NCBI GenBank assembly: GCA_003225005.1 | Contig: QIAN01000107.1 | Span: 1 to 64,000, forward strand | Direction: 5' to 3' | Origin: Acidobacteriota bacterium | Lineage (GTDB): Bacteria > Acidobacteriota > Terriglobia > Terriglobales > Acidobacteriaceae | Length of the DNA stretch: 64,000 nucleotides | Shown: piece after piece, positions 47,926-57,596 of the stretch | Layout: the number at the start of each line of letters is the position of its first letter | Numbering within the stretch: the first letter of the stretch is position 1 | Notes under the pieces: model-generated | Told to the model about the DNA's origin: nothing | Databases searched by the model: none | The model's input: the letters and a program-made list of their open reading frames with translations, nothing else | Program-made: the position numbers and the translations under genes

Positions 47926-49170
47926 TTACAACAGCATCCCTGCAATCGAAGCTGACATCAGGTTTGCCATTGTGCCAGCCAGCATGGCGCGAATGCCGAG
48001 CCGGGCGAGTTCGCCTTTCTTGTTTGGCGCCAGGGCGCCAATGCCACCGATCTGGATTCCGATCGAGCTCAGGTTAGCAAATCCACAAAGTGCGAACGTT
48101 GCGATTGTGAACGACCGCGGATCGAGCACCGCCCGTTGTGGACCCAACATCGAAAATGCCACCAATTCGTTCAGCACCATGCGTGTGCCGAGCAGGTTGC
48201 CGACAATCGGACAGTCGTGCCATGGAATACCGATGACCCATGCCACCGGTGCGAACAAGACTCCAAAAATCTTCTCCAAGCTTTCAGGAAACCAGAAGAT
48301 GCCACGGCTACCCAGCCAGTTGTGGATTCCGCCCATGACGCCATTGGTGAGCGCAATCAGGGCGAGAAAAGAAATCAGCATCGCGGCGATGTTCAGCGCC
48401 AAGTGCAAGCCGTCGGTTGTGCCACGCGCGACGGCGCCGAGTAGATTCTCTTCTTTCTCTGTTCTTTCTTCGTCTTCGCTCATGACGACGCGTCCGGCGG
48501 TTTTCGGCTTCTCGGTCTCGGGAACAAGCATCTTCGCCATCAGCAGCGTGCCCGGCGCAGTCATAATCACCGCGCTAAGCAGATGTTTGGGCTCGATGCC
48601 AAACGCGATATAGGCAGCCATGATTCCGCCCGACACATGCGCCATACCGCTGGTCATAACGGTCATAAGTTCGGAACGGGTCAGATCCGGCAGGAATGGC
48701 CGAATGGTCAGCGGAGCTTCCGTCTGGCCCATAAAGATGCTGGCGGCGACATTGAGCGATTCAGCGCCGCTGGCACCCATGACTCGTGTCATCACCCAGG
48801 CCGCGATCTTGATGATGAACTGCATAATCCCGTAGTGGTAGAGCACCGCAAAGAATGCAGCGATAAAAATGATCGTCGGGAGCACCTGAAACGCGAAATA
48901 AAATCCCAGGTGCGAACCCTGTTTGCCCAGTTCGCCAAACACGAACTGCGATCCGGCGAAGGCGTAACTCAGGAGACGGTTCACCACGTCGCCGGCTTTC
49001 TGGAAGGCCTGACGCCCCGCATCGATGCGCAACACGAATACGGCGAACACGAATTGCAATCCCAGACCCCAGGCAACTGTTTTCAAGCGTATGGCATGAC
49101 GGTTGGTGGAGAAGGCATAGGCTAGTCCTAGCATAGTCACCAGCCCGAGAATTCCTGTGAAGCGTCCCAT
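47926..49170 (-). CDS. nupC: NupC-type concentrative nucleoside transporter
   Basis: CNT signatures ESLNVAASIFMGQTEAPLTIRPFLPDLTRSELMTVMTSGMAHVSGGIMAAYIAFG, IGIPWHDCPIVGNLLGTRMVLNELVAF, CGFANLSSIGIQIGGIGALAP. Confidence 0.92.
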   Translation of the reverse strand: MGRFTGILGLVTMLGLAYAFSTNRHAIRLKTVAWGLGLQFVFAVFVLRIDAGRQAFQKAGDVVNRLLSYAFAGSQFVFGELGKQGSHLGFYFAFQVLPTIIFIAAFFAVLYHYGIMQFIIKIAAWVMTRVMGASGAESLNVAASIFMGQTEAPLTIRPFLPDLTRSELMTVMTSGMAHVSGGIMAAYIAFGIEPKHLLSAVIMTAPGTLLMAKMLVPETEKPKTAGRVVMSEDEERTEKEENLLGAVARGTTDGLHLALNIAAMLISFLALIALTNGVMGGIHNWLGSRGIFWFPESLEKIFGVLFAPVAWVIGIPWHDCPIVGNLLGTRMVLNELVAFSMLGPQRAVLDPRSFTIATFALCGFANLSSIGIQIGGIGALAPNKKGELARLGIRAMLAGTMANLMSASIAGMLL

Positions 49171-50529
49171 TCAGTTTTTTTCTCCAGGCTTCGCGATCAC
49201 GCGATGGATGAGTGGCCGTTTCTCTGCTGATGGGCTATCGGCAATCCGGTAGCTCTCTTGCAAAAGTTGCTCCGCGCGCGCCGCGCGGGCCTTGGAATTG
49301 TAGTGGATGGTGGCCAACACCTCTCCTGCCGCAACCCGATCATCGACTTTCTTGTGCAGAACGATTCCCACGGCCGGGTCCACGGAGTCTTCTTTGCGCT
49401 CGCGTCCCCCGCCCAGAATGACGCAAGCCGTGCCGAACTGCTCGCACTGCAGCGATGTTAAATATCCTCCTCGCGCACTGCGAACCTTCAGGGTGTGTTG
49501 CGCCTGAGGCAGCCGCTTCGGATCATCCAGAGTTCGCAGATCGCCTCCCTGCATCTCCACCATCTGCGCGAATTTCTCCAGCGCCTTGCCCGAAGAAAGT
49601 AATTCTGCTGCCCGTTGTTTTCCGGCCGCGACGGTCGTCGAAACATTACCCAAATACAGCATCCATCCAGCGAGTTCCAAGCACAATTGTTGTAAATCGT
49701 CTGGTCCGCCGCCACGCAAGACTTCAATAACCTCGACAACCTCTAGCGCATTGCCAACCATATTGCCAAGGGGCTGATCCATATCCGTGATGAGGGCGAC
49801 CATCTTCTTGTCCATACGTTCCCCGGTTTCGACCATGAGATCCGCGAGGAACGCGGCATCCTCTTCTTTCTTCATGAAAGCGCCAGAGCCAGTCTTTACG
49901 TCAAGCACCAGCGCGTCGACACCCTCGGCTAGCTTCTTGCTCATGATAGAAGCGCAAATCAGGTAGGGGCTCTCCACGGTGCTGGTGACATCGCGCAGGG
50001 CATAAAGTTTGCGATCGGCGGGGGCGATTTCAGCTGTCTGCCCGATCATGGAGCATCCGCAAGCTTCGAGCACGTGGCGGAAACGTTCCACCGAAAGATT
50101 TACATTGAAGCCGGGAATGGCTTCGAGCTTGTCCAGCGTACCTCCGGTATGTCCAAGGCCGCGACCGCTGATCATGGGAACGACGAGGCCCGCAGCGGCC
50201 ACCAAAGGCGCCAATATCAAAGAGGTTTTGTCGCCTACGCCGCCTGTCGAGTGCTTGTCCACCTTTCTTGCGGGAAGAGAAGAAAGATCCAGCACTTCGC
50301 CCGAGCGCAGCATAGCATCAGTCAGCGCGGCCGTTTCGGCGCGTGTCATGCCACGCAAGACAACTGCCATCAGCCAGGCCGCGACCTGATAATCAGGAAT
50401 CTCGGCGCGAGTATAAGCTGCCACAAAAAACTCAATCTCGGCGGCTGACAACTCGCCGTTATCCCGCTTCTTACGGATCAGGTCAACGGCACGGTACGCT
50501 GTCGGAGGAGAATTCGGCGGCTGGCTCAC
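49171..50529 (-). CDS. deoA: Pyrimidine-nucleoside (thymidine) phosphorylase
   Basis: KVDKHSTGGVGDKTSLILAPLVAAAGLVVPMISGRGLGHTGGTLDKLEAIPGF; GTG start 50529 overlaps the cdd stop. Confidence 0.92.
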   Translation of the reverse strand: MSQPPNSPPTAYRAVDLIRKKRDNGELSAAEIEFFVAAYTRAEIPDYQVAAWLMAVVLRGMTRAETAALTDAMLRSGEVLDLSSLPARKVDKHSTGGVGDKTSLILAPLVAAAGLVVPMISGRGLGHTGGTLDKLEAIPGFNVNLSVERFRHVLEACGCSMIGQTAEIAPADRKLYALRDVTSTVESPYLICASIMSKKLAEGVDALVLDVKTGSGAFMKKEEDAAFLADLMVETGERMDKKMVALITDMDQPLGNMVGNALEVVEVIEVLRGGGPDDLQQLCLELAGWMLYLGNVSTTVAAGKQRAAELLSSGKALEKFAQMVEMQGGDLRTLDDPKRLPQAQHTLKVRSARGGYLTSLQCEQFGTACVILGGGRERKEDSVDPAVGIVLHKKVDDRVAAGEVLATIHYNSKARAARAEQLLQESYRIADSPSAEKRPLIHRVIAKPGEKN

Positions 50530-50936
50530 TGTAAACGGAATCCTTCCGGAAGAAGATCCGTAATGTGGGCCTGCTTCGGACCATTTTTGCCTTGAAAAAA
50601 GACCATGGCGTCCGGCCCGAACTCGTAGATCACCTGACGGCACGCGCCGCACGGCGAGCACGGAACTCCGTGGTCATTGGTCACAGCTACCGCGCGAATT
50701 TCAATCTTGGGTCCAAGTTGCGCGACCGCCGCAAAAATCGCAGTGCGCTCGGCGCAGTTCGTCATGCCGTAGGAGGCGTTCTCCACGTTACATCCGACGA
50801 AGGTCTCGCCCGACGCCGTAAGGATCGCCGCCCCGACCCGGAATTTCGAGTAAGGCGCATAGGCGTTCTTCATGGCTTTGCGCGCGGATCGCAACAACCC
50901 CTCGCGCATGGCGGCTGGAACAGTTTGTTTCTGCAT
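50526..50936 (-). CDS. cdd: Cytidine deaminase
   Basis: NAYAPYSKFRVGAAIL, GCNVENASYGMTNCAERTAI, PCSPCGACRQVIYEF. Confidence 0.93.
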   Translation of the reverse strand: MQKQTVPAAMREGLLRSARKAMKNAYAPYSKFRVGAAILTASGETFVGCNVENASYGMTNCAERTAIFAAVAQLGPKIEIRAVAVTNDHGVPCSPCGACRQVIYEFGPDAMVFFQGKNGPKQAHITDLLPEGFRLQ

Positions 50937-51233
50937 AAACCAAAAAAAATCGGACGTAAATCGACAAATCGTGCGCCATTGTAAACCCTTGCCACTGACG
51001 GTGGCGCTTTTTGTAAGAAGTATTTGAGAGAGGCTGCTCGAGTCGTCAGCCGGCACGCCCGCGTTGTAAGATTCAACCTCTATGGCTGAAAGGGCCGACC
51101 GGAGGCCCAAACATCGGCATTGACGCCTCCGGCGGTATTCACTCGGCACCAGACGCCCTGGCCATGATTGCCGCCGGGGCCACGCGGGTACGAGCAGCGG
51201 TGTGGCCATCGTCCGCGAACGGCGGCAAGCAGG

Positions 51234-51953
51234 CTAGGATTGTTCTTGGAGCGCCTCATTCGCAGATCGAACCGATTCTTGCAAGCTGGCGACGTTCGTG
51301 AATAGAGTGCGCAGCTTTTCTCCATCTAACTTTCCACTCGTGCGTACACCATTGCAGATGTCGAGTCCGAAAGCGCCGACTTCATCAACCGCCTGACCGA
51401 CGTTCTCGGGATTCAGGCCACCCGCGAGAAAAAGTGGAACGCCGATGAGCTCACGAATCTGCCGACTCAAAGCCCAGTTGTGTTTGCGTCCGGTTCCGCC
51501 AAGCTCTTTCTTGGTAAGCTTCGGATTCCCAGAATCGACCAGAATGGCGTCAACGTGCGGCGCGACTTCAGCCGCCTCTTCCACAGATTCCGGACCAGTC
51601 ACATGAACCACCTGAACAATCGAAATTCCAGGAAGTGCCCGGCGCAGGTCCGCGTAGGAGCCTCGCACCAGGCGATCCACGATTTGGACAACGTTCGTTC
51701 CGCAACGTCGCTGCTGCGCAATAATGGCTTCGCTATCTTGCAGAGAGGTTAGAAGAAACGACGCAATCGGCGGCGGCACGCGGGCTGCGATGTTCGCGAT
51801 TTGTTCTTCCGAAATCACTCCGGGGCCGCTGGGCATGGCGGAGACTAGTCCCACCGCAGAGGCTCCGCATTGAATTGCAAGCATGGCTTCATCCGCGGTT
51901 GAAATACAGCAAATCTTAATTCGTGGTCTCAGGGTGGCTTGCACACTCAGCAT
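51234..51953 (-). CDS. trpF: Phosphoribosylanthranilate isomerase-like protein
   Basis: RIKICCISTADEAMLAIQCGASAVGLV, DAILVDSGN, LFLAGGLNPENVGQAVDEVGAFGLDICNGVRTSGKLD. Confidence 0.78.
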   Translation of the reverse strand: MLSVQATLRPRIKICCISTADEAMLAIQCGASAVGLVSAMPSGPGVISEEQIANIAARVPPPIASFLLTSLQDSEAIIAQQRRCGTNVVQIVDRLVRGSYADLRRALPGISIVQVVHVTGPESVEEAAEVAPHVDAILVDSGNPKLTKKELGGTGRKHNWALSRQIRELIGVPLFLAGGLNPENVGQAVDEVGAFGLDICNGVRTSGKLDGEKLRTLFTNVASLQESVRSANEALQEQS

Positions 51954-52093
51954 TATGCGACGAACGGCCGGTGGAAACTAGCGGGCCGGGCGGGCCGGGA
52001 TGACGATTGCTTTTGTCCAGGCCTGGGGCTAGCATGGTTCGGTCGTTCAGGTTCGCACACCAAGCAACTTTCCCTTGATTCAAGGAGGACCGT

Positions 52094-53602
52094 ATGGGCA
52101 TCGCAATTTCCCCGTTTCAAATAGATCCGCGGGTCGCGGATTACATCGACAAACCCCGAAAAATGTTGATCAACGGCAAGTGGGTGAATGCCGCTTCCGG
52201 CAAGACTTTTCCTAGCTACAACCCTGCCACGGGAGAAGTTCTGGCACAAGTGGCGGAAGCCGACCGCGAAGATATTAATCAGGCTGTTAAGGCCGCGCGC
52301 AAGGCCTTCGACCAGGGCCCGTGGCGCCGTATGACCGCGTCCGAACGTGGACGGCTGGTTTGGAAACTTGCTGATCTGCTGGACAAAAATATCGAGGAGT
52401 TTGCCTACCTCGAGTCGCTCGACAATGGCAAGCCTCTCACTATCGCGAAGGCCGCAGATGTTCCCTTGACTGTCGATTTGTTTCGCTACATGGCGGGCTG
52501 GGCGACCAAAATCGAGGGTAACACCATTCCGATTTCGGTTCCTTATACGCCGGGCGCCAAGTATTTGGCCTATACGCTAAAGGAGCCTGTCGGGGTAGTC
52601 GGACAAATTATTCCCTGGAATTTCCCGCTGCTTATGGCGGCTTGGAAACTGGGCCCGGCGCTGGCAACGGGGTGCACCGTCGTGCTCAAGCCGGCAGAGC
52701 AGACACCACTTTCCGCCTTGCGTCTCGGCGAACTGATCATGGAAGCTGGGTTTCCCGACGGTGTGGTGAACATTGTTCCGGGGTATGGCGAGACCGCGGG
52801 GGCTGCGCTGGCCGCTCATCCCGACGTGGACAAAATCGCGTTCACCGGTTCGACCGAAGTCGGCAAGTTAATTGTCCATGCGGCTACTGGAAACCTGAAG
52901 AAAGTTTCGCTTGAACTAGGCGGCAAGTCCCCGAACGTGGTGTTCAAGGATGCCGATCTGGACGCCGCGATTCCCGGTTCCGCAAGCGCAATTTTCTTCA
53001 ATCATGGCCAGTGCTGCTGCGCCGGATCGCGTCTCTACGTCGAAAAGCCGATTTTCGACCGTGTCGTCGAAGGTGTGGCCGAACACGCCAAGAAAATCAA
53101 AGTAGGTGCCGGCCTTGATCCGGAAACGCAGATGGGGCCCCTGGTTTCAGAAGAGCAATTGAACCGGGTGTGCAGCTATCTGGAGTCCGGATTCTCCCAG
53201 GGCGCTACCGCTTTGAGCGGCGGCCACAAGGCGGCGGATAAGGGGTACTTTGTCGAACCGACCGTGCTCGTGAACACCCGCGAAGACATGAAGGTTGTTC
53301 AGGAGGAAATCTTCGGGCCGGTCGTGACCGCCATGCCTTTTGAGGACCCGGAGGAAATTGTCCTTCGTTCGAACGACAGCGACTACGGCTTGGCTGCTGC
53401 GGTGTGGACGCGGGACATCAGCAAGGCCCATCGTATGGCCGAGCATCTCCGGGCTGGCACTGTCTGGATTAACTGTTACAACATCTTCGACGCGGCTCTG
53501 CCATTCGGAGGATACAAACAGTCCGGATGGGGTCGCGAGATGGGGCACGACGTCCTGCAGCTCTACACTCAAACTAAGGCAGTCTGCACCAGGTTGGCGT
53601 AG
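52094..53602 (+). CDS. Aldehyde dehydrogenase (ALDH1/2-like)
   Basis: PWNFPLLMAAWKLGPALATGCTVVLKPAEQTPLSAL, FTGSTEVGK, LELGGKSPNVVF, NHGQCCCAGSRLYVE; AAGGAGG ribosome-binding site upstream. Confidence 0.92.
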   Translation: MGIAISPFQIDPRVADYIDKPRKMLINGKWVNAASGKTFPSYNPATGEVLAQVAEADREDINQAVKAARKAFDQGPWRRMTASERGRLVWKLADLLDKNIEEFAYLESLDNGKPLTIAKAADVPLTVDLFRYMAGWATKIEGNTIPISVPYTPGAKYLAYTLKEPVGVVGQIIPWNFPLLMAAWKLGPALATGCTVVLKPAEQTPLSALRLGELIMEAGFPDGVVNIVPGYGETAGAALAAHPDVDKIAFTGSTEVGKLIVHAATGNLKKVSLELGGKSPNVVFKDADLDAAIPGSASAIFFNHGQCCCAGSRLYVEKPIFDRVVEGVAEHAKKIKVGAGLDPETQMGPLVSEEQLNRVCSYLESGFSQGATALSGGHKAADKGYFVEPTVLVNTREDMKVVQEEIFGPVVTAMPFEDPEEIVLRSNDSDYGLAAAVWTRDISKAHRMAEHLRAGTVWINCYNIFDAALPFGGYKQSGWGREMGHDVLQLYTQTKAVCTRLA

Positions 53603-53620
53603 GGATCCTGGAATCCAGCA

Positions 53621-53664
53621 AGAGGACGGCGGGTCTTGTCTGCCGTCCTCTGATTTTCTTTCTT
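53621..53664 (+). terminator. Rho-independent terminator
   Basis: Perfect 10-bp stem AGAGGACGGC / GCCGTCCTCT (53621-53630, 53642-53651), 11-nt loop, T-rich tail GATTTTCTTTCTT. Confidence 0.75.
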
Positions 53665-53687
53665 CGTGATCGTTCGCCCCGAACGAC

Positions 53688-54338
53688 CTACTTCTCCATC
53701 AGCAGGACCTTGTCAGTATTATCAACTTCGGTCAATTTCACCTCAATCACTTCGTTTGCGGTGGTCTGAACGTGGCGTCCCACGAAGCTGGCCTCGACTG
53801 GGAGCTCGCGATGTCCGCGATCAATGAGCACACACAATTGAACCTTTCGCGGCCTGCCTTGGGAAAAAAGAGCATCCATCGCCGCTCTCGTCGTACGGCC
53901 GGTAAACAGAACATCATCTACCAGAACAATGTTCTTATCTTCGATCGAAAAACCAATCTCTTTTTCCAGCACCACGGGCTTCGGGCCCAGCGTCGAGAGG
54001 TCATCGCGATAGAAGGTAATATCCAGCGTACCCACAGGAACCTTCGCGTTCTCAATGCGTGCGACAATCTTGCCAAGCCGCTCAGCTATGGGCACGCCGC
54101 GACGGCGGATACCGACCAATCCAAGCGCATCCACGCCACCGTTTTTTTCTACGATCTCGTATGCCAACCGTACCAGTGTCCGTTCAATTTCGGATGCGGA
54201 CATCAACTGGGCCTTCTGGCGAAGGGCCATCTTGCGGGAGGGGTTCTTGGCGTTCATCGTCGGGTGTGCCTCGTCCTTGACGTGTAGTTTAGTTGAACTC
54301 GGCCTTTCACTGTATTCAACGCTGCTCGTTCGGGTCAA
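53688..54338 (-). CDS. pyrR: Bifunctional pyr operon regulator / uracil phosphoribosyltransferase
   Basis: RTLVRLAYEIVEKNGGVDALGLVGIRRRGVPIAERL, DITFYRDDL, NIVLVDDVLFTGRTTRAAMDAL; true start probably internal (MALRQKAQLMSASEIERTL). Confidence 0.9.
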   Translation of the reverse strand: MTRTSSVEYSERPSSTKLHVKDEAHPTMNAKNPSRKMALRQKAQLMSASEIERTLVRLAYEIVEKNGGVDALGLVGIRRRGVPIAERLGKIVARIENAKVPVGTLDITFYRDDLSTLGPKPVVLEKEIGFSIEDKNIVLVDDVLFTGRTTRAAMDALFSQGRPRKVQLCVLIDRGHRELPVEASFVGRHVQTTANEVIEVKLTEVDNTDKVLLMEK

Positions 54339-54401
54339 GCAGAGTGTTTCAAGCGGCTGTTTTCGCCAAACTCTTCCTGAGCCAGGTTCGCAATCAAGAA
54401 T

Positions 54402-56306
54402 CTAGCGGCTTGGCTCCTCGACTGGCGCCGAGGCCTGCGCTGCACCCTTTGGATTGTGGGGGCAGTCAGTTTTCACGATCCGAATTAAACTGCTATGCTC
54501 ATTTCGAAGCGCCCGCAAATCGAAAGGCTCCGTCAGCGCCGCGCCTTCCGCGGGTAGAACACCGACAGCCTGATTTCTTCCCCATGCTTTGGCGCGGTAA
54601 AGAGCCCAGTCTGCCAGTTCAATCACTTCCTCCGCGCAAATGGCCTCGAAGGCATCACGGCTCCATGGGTAAGGTGTCCAGCCGATCGAGCAAGTTGTTC
54701 GTACCCCGATCCCGTGCCCGAGGTTGAAGGGTTGGGAGGCCAATACTTCGAGAATGCGGCTGCAAAAGGCGGGAATTCCTAAGGGGTCTGAGCAACGCGT
54801 CATTATCAAGAACTCTTCGCCGCCCCAACGAACCAGCACATCCGATTTACGCACGACGGTCAAGAGCCGTTCCGCCACCCGTTGCAAAAGTCTATCGCCA
54901 GCGGGGTGGCCGTAAAGGTCGTTTACCTGTTTAAAAAAATCCATGTCCACCATTATGAAGACAAGATCTCGATGATCTGCGCCGTGAACTTCATGGCTGT
55001 TCTTGCGCTGGTAGTTTCGCAGTACTTGCCCAGCCTCGGCCGCGAGAATTTCTTCCAGATAACGCCTATTCCAGGCACCGGTCAGAACGTCAGTGAACGA
55101 GATTTCCTGAAGCTCGAGGTTTTTTCGTTGGAGTTCCAGGCTGTGCCATCGCAGAGACTGTTCTTTGTTCTCCAGTTCGTTCTTCAGACTGTACATTTCA
55201 TCCAGATTCTCTCGTGACAGGTTAAGCAGGCTAAGCAACTTTCTGTCCAACAGGTGCTGCTTGAGAAACACCAGGGCGCCCAGCACAATCATTACGGCCA
55301 CGGTCAGAACCAAACGGTACGTGCGAACCGCCTGCGGCGCGTGTCCGCCGAACACCGCCCACGCCACCGTGAGTGGTGTGGAGAAAACCGCGAGCATCGC
55401 CAGGCGCGCAGTCCATATGCCGTGACCCTTCATGGGCGCATTTTCCCTCGGCTGCATCGGCAATGTTTTGCGCGCCCTCAGCCCAACTCCGGCAAACCAT
55501 GCCATGGCAGCAACCAGCGGAACATCGTAAAGACTGCCGGTGTAGTAAAGATGGGCGTCTATGGCTGCACTGGCCAGGGTGGAACCGATGCCGTAAAGAA
55601 GTGCCGCCCCAAAGAACTGAGCATAGATCCCTCGCCACGGGTCCGCACTCTTCCGCCACACCAAGACGAGCGCCAGAATCAGCACCATCTGCTCGACGGC
55701 ATAAAGCACGTCGAAACTTCGGCCGTATGTAGCTTCGATGAAGTAAACGTATTGCCACGGAATAACGATGAAGAGATAAAGATAAAGCCACCAGGTGAGC
55801 AGCAAAAAGAAATCGAGAGGTCCCCCGCGCACCGACAAGTCGTCTTGCTGGATGTGCGGCCGGACGGCCGCTGCAGCCATGATGGGAACGATGTGCAAGA
55901 ACAGGATCACATCGCCGACGAATGGGTTAGGCACTTCCTCACGCCCCAGTACTTCAAAATAGGTCCACAGCGCCTGTGCACAAAGCCACATGCCGAAGCC
56001 AATCGACATCAGTAACCAAAAGAATCTTGCCTTCTTATGAGCAATCGCGACATTCGGGAGAACGGACAGTGTGCAGCAGGCCAACAGGACGCATTGCGTC
56101 AGGTCGCCAAAGGCGGTGAGCCCAAAACTCCGCGGCACCACCAGAGACACCAAGATGTATACGCACACGACCGCGCACACCACGGCTGTCCACTTCCTGG
56201 CGTACTGAACCGGAACAAGCCTCACGGTAGTGATTGTATGTTTGGAGCGAGGAGCGTCAGTGTTACGGGAGTAACCCAGATAGTGCCAGAACCCACTTTT
56301 AGCCAA
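54402..56306 (-). CDS. Membrane-bound diguanylate cyclase (GGDEF)
   Basis: Multiple N-terminal TM segments, coiled coil, DVLTGAWNRRYLEEIL, VDMDFFKQVNDLYGHPAGDRLL, VRWGGEEFLIM (GGEEF). Confidence 0.88.
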   Translation of the reverse strand: MAKSGFWHYLGYSRNTDAPRSKHTITTVRLVPVQYARKWTAVVCAVVCVYILVSLVVPRSFGLTAFGDLTQCVLLACCTLSVLPNVAIAHKKARFFWLLMSIGFGMWLCAQALWTYFEVLGREEVPNPFVGDVILFLHIVPIMAAAAVRPHIQQDDLSVRGGPLDFFLLLTWWLYLYLFIVIPWQYVYFIEATYGRSFDVLYAVEQMVLILALVLVWRKSADPWRGIYAQFFGAALLYGIGSTLASAAIDAHLYYTGSLYDVPLVAAMAWFAGVGLRARKTLPMQPRENAPMKGHGIWTARLAMLAVFSTPLTVAWAVFGGHAPQAVRTYRLVLTVAVMIVLGALVFLKQHLLDRKLLSLLNLSRENLDEMYSLKNELENKEQSLRWHSLELQRKNLELQEISFTDVLTGAWNRRYLEEILAAEAGQVLRNYQRKNSHEVHGADHRDLVFIMVDMDFFKQVNDLYGHPAGDRLLQRVAERLLTVVRKSDVLVRWGGEEFLIMTRCSDPLGIPAFCSRILEVLASQPFNLGHGIGVRTTCSIGWTPYPWSRDAFEAICAEEVIELADWALYRAKAWGRNQAVGVLPAEGAALTEPFDLRALRNEHSSLIRIVKTDCPHNPKGAAQASAPVEEPSR

Positions 56307-56321
56307 TTTAGCGATAATGAG

Positions 56322-57596
56322 TTATGAAAGTGAAGCTGTAAGCCGCTGCACGAATCGGTAAACATCCAAGTAGGAGTTATAGAGAGGCACCGGAGCAACC
56401 CGGAGAATGTCAGGGTGGCGCCAGTCGGCAATTACTCCTTGTGCGGCAAGTCGTTCGCACAAAGACTGGCCGTGGCGCAGGATTCGTAGCGAAAGTTGGG
56501 CACCACGTCGCTCTGGTTCGCGCGGGCTAATGATCGAGAAAATCGGCGAGGAGTGCTGGCCAAGCAAAAACTCCAAGTAGCCCGTCAGTGCAACACTCCT
56601 CTGCCGTACGCGGTCCATGCCCGCCTCGCTAAAAATTTCCATCGACGCGCGCAATGCAGCCAGGGCAAGAATCGGGGGGTTGCTCAACTGCCAGCCCTCA
56701 GCTCCTGCCATGGGTTGGAAGTCAGGGCCCATTTCAAATCTCGTTTGTTCATCATGGCCCCACCACCCCGCAAAACGCGGCAGGTTCCAGGCATTCGAGT
56801 GCCGCTCGTGGACAAAACAGCCTCCCGCGCAGCCGGGACCGCCATTCAAATATTTGTAGCCGCACCACACCGCAAAATCCGGACCCCACTCATGGAGTTT
56901 CAAAAGCAAGTTTCCGGCAGCATGAGCGAGATCAAAGCCCACGACGCACCCTCGCGCTTGCCCGCTTCGCGCAATGGCTGCCATGTCAAACCCCTGACCC
57001 GTGGCGTAGTTCACTCCTCCCAACAAAATCAGAGCGATGGAGCTACCGTCACGTTCAATGGTCGATGTGACATCTTCGTCGCGGATGCACTCTTCACCCG
57101 GGCGCGGCTTCAATTCGATCAGTGAAGAGGCAGGACCGAATCCATGAAAATGCATCTGCGACGTAACCGCATATCGGTCCGATGGGAATGCGCCGTGCTC
57201 GATCAGAATCTTGTGCCGCTTTGCGGTTGGTCGGTAAAACGAAACCATCATCAGGTGAAGATTCACCGTGAGCGAATTCATCACCACGACTTCTCCCAGC
57301 TTTGCTCCCACGAGCATAGCCGTTTGTTCAGTCAGTAGCCGGTGGTAGGGCATCCACGGGTTCCGGGCTCGGAAGTGGGCGTCAACTCCAAGTTGCGCCC
57401 AGTCCTGCAGCTCCTGCTCAATGTAATCTTTTGTTCGTTTTGGCTGCAGGCCAAGCGAGTGGCCGCCAAAATATAGGCAGTCGTCCCCTGCTGCCGTCTG
57501 CGGAAATGAAAAACGCTCGCGATAGATCGCCAGAGGATCACGAGCGTCCATCGCTCGCGCGTAGTCGTCGGTGTCCTCAAAGGTCATGCGATTCAC
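56322..57596 (-). CDS. kynU: Kynureninase
   Basis: YFGGHSLGLQPKRTKDYIEQEL, VGFDLAHAAGNLLLKLHEWGPDFAVWCGYKYLNGGPGCAGGCFVHER. Confidence 0.95.
   Translation of the reverse strand: MNRMTFEDTDDYARAMDARDPLAIYRERFSFPQTAAGDDCLYFGGHSLGLQPKRTKDYIEQELQDWAQLGVDAHFRARNPWMPYHRLLTEQTAMLVGAKLGEVVVMNSLTVNLHLMMVSFYRPTAKRHKILIEHGAFPSDRYAVTSQMHFHGFGPASSLIELKPRPGEECIRDEDVTSTIERDGSSIALILLGGVNYATGQGFDMAAIARSGQARGCVVGFDLAHAAGNLLLKLHEWGPDFAVWCGYKYLNGGPGCAGGCFVHERHSNAWNLPRFAGWWGHDEQTRFEMGPDFQPMAGAEGWQLSNPPILALAALRASMEIFSEAGMDRVRQRSVALTGYLEFLLGQHSSPIFSIISPREPERRGAQLSLRILRHGQSLCERLAAQGVIADWRHPDILRVAPVPLYNSYLDVYRFVQRLTASLS

Noticed and set aside
52094-53602. Assigning this ALDH to the kynurenine operon
   Set aside because: It is on the opposite strand, separated by pyrR and a GGDEF gene, and has its own terminator; specificity cannot be inferred.
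55254-56015. 253-aa ORF antisense to the diguanylate cyclase
   Set aside because: No domain and opposite to a convincing GGDEF protein.
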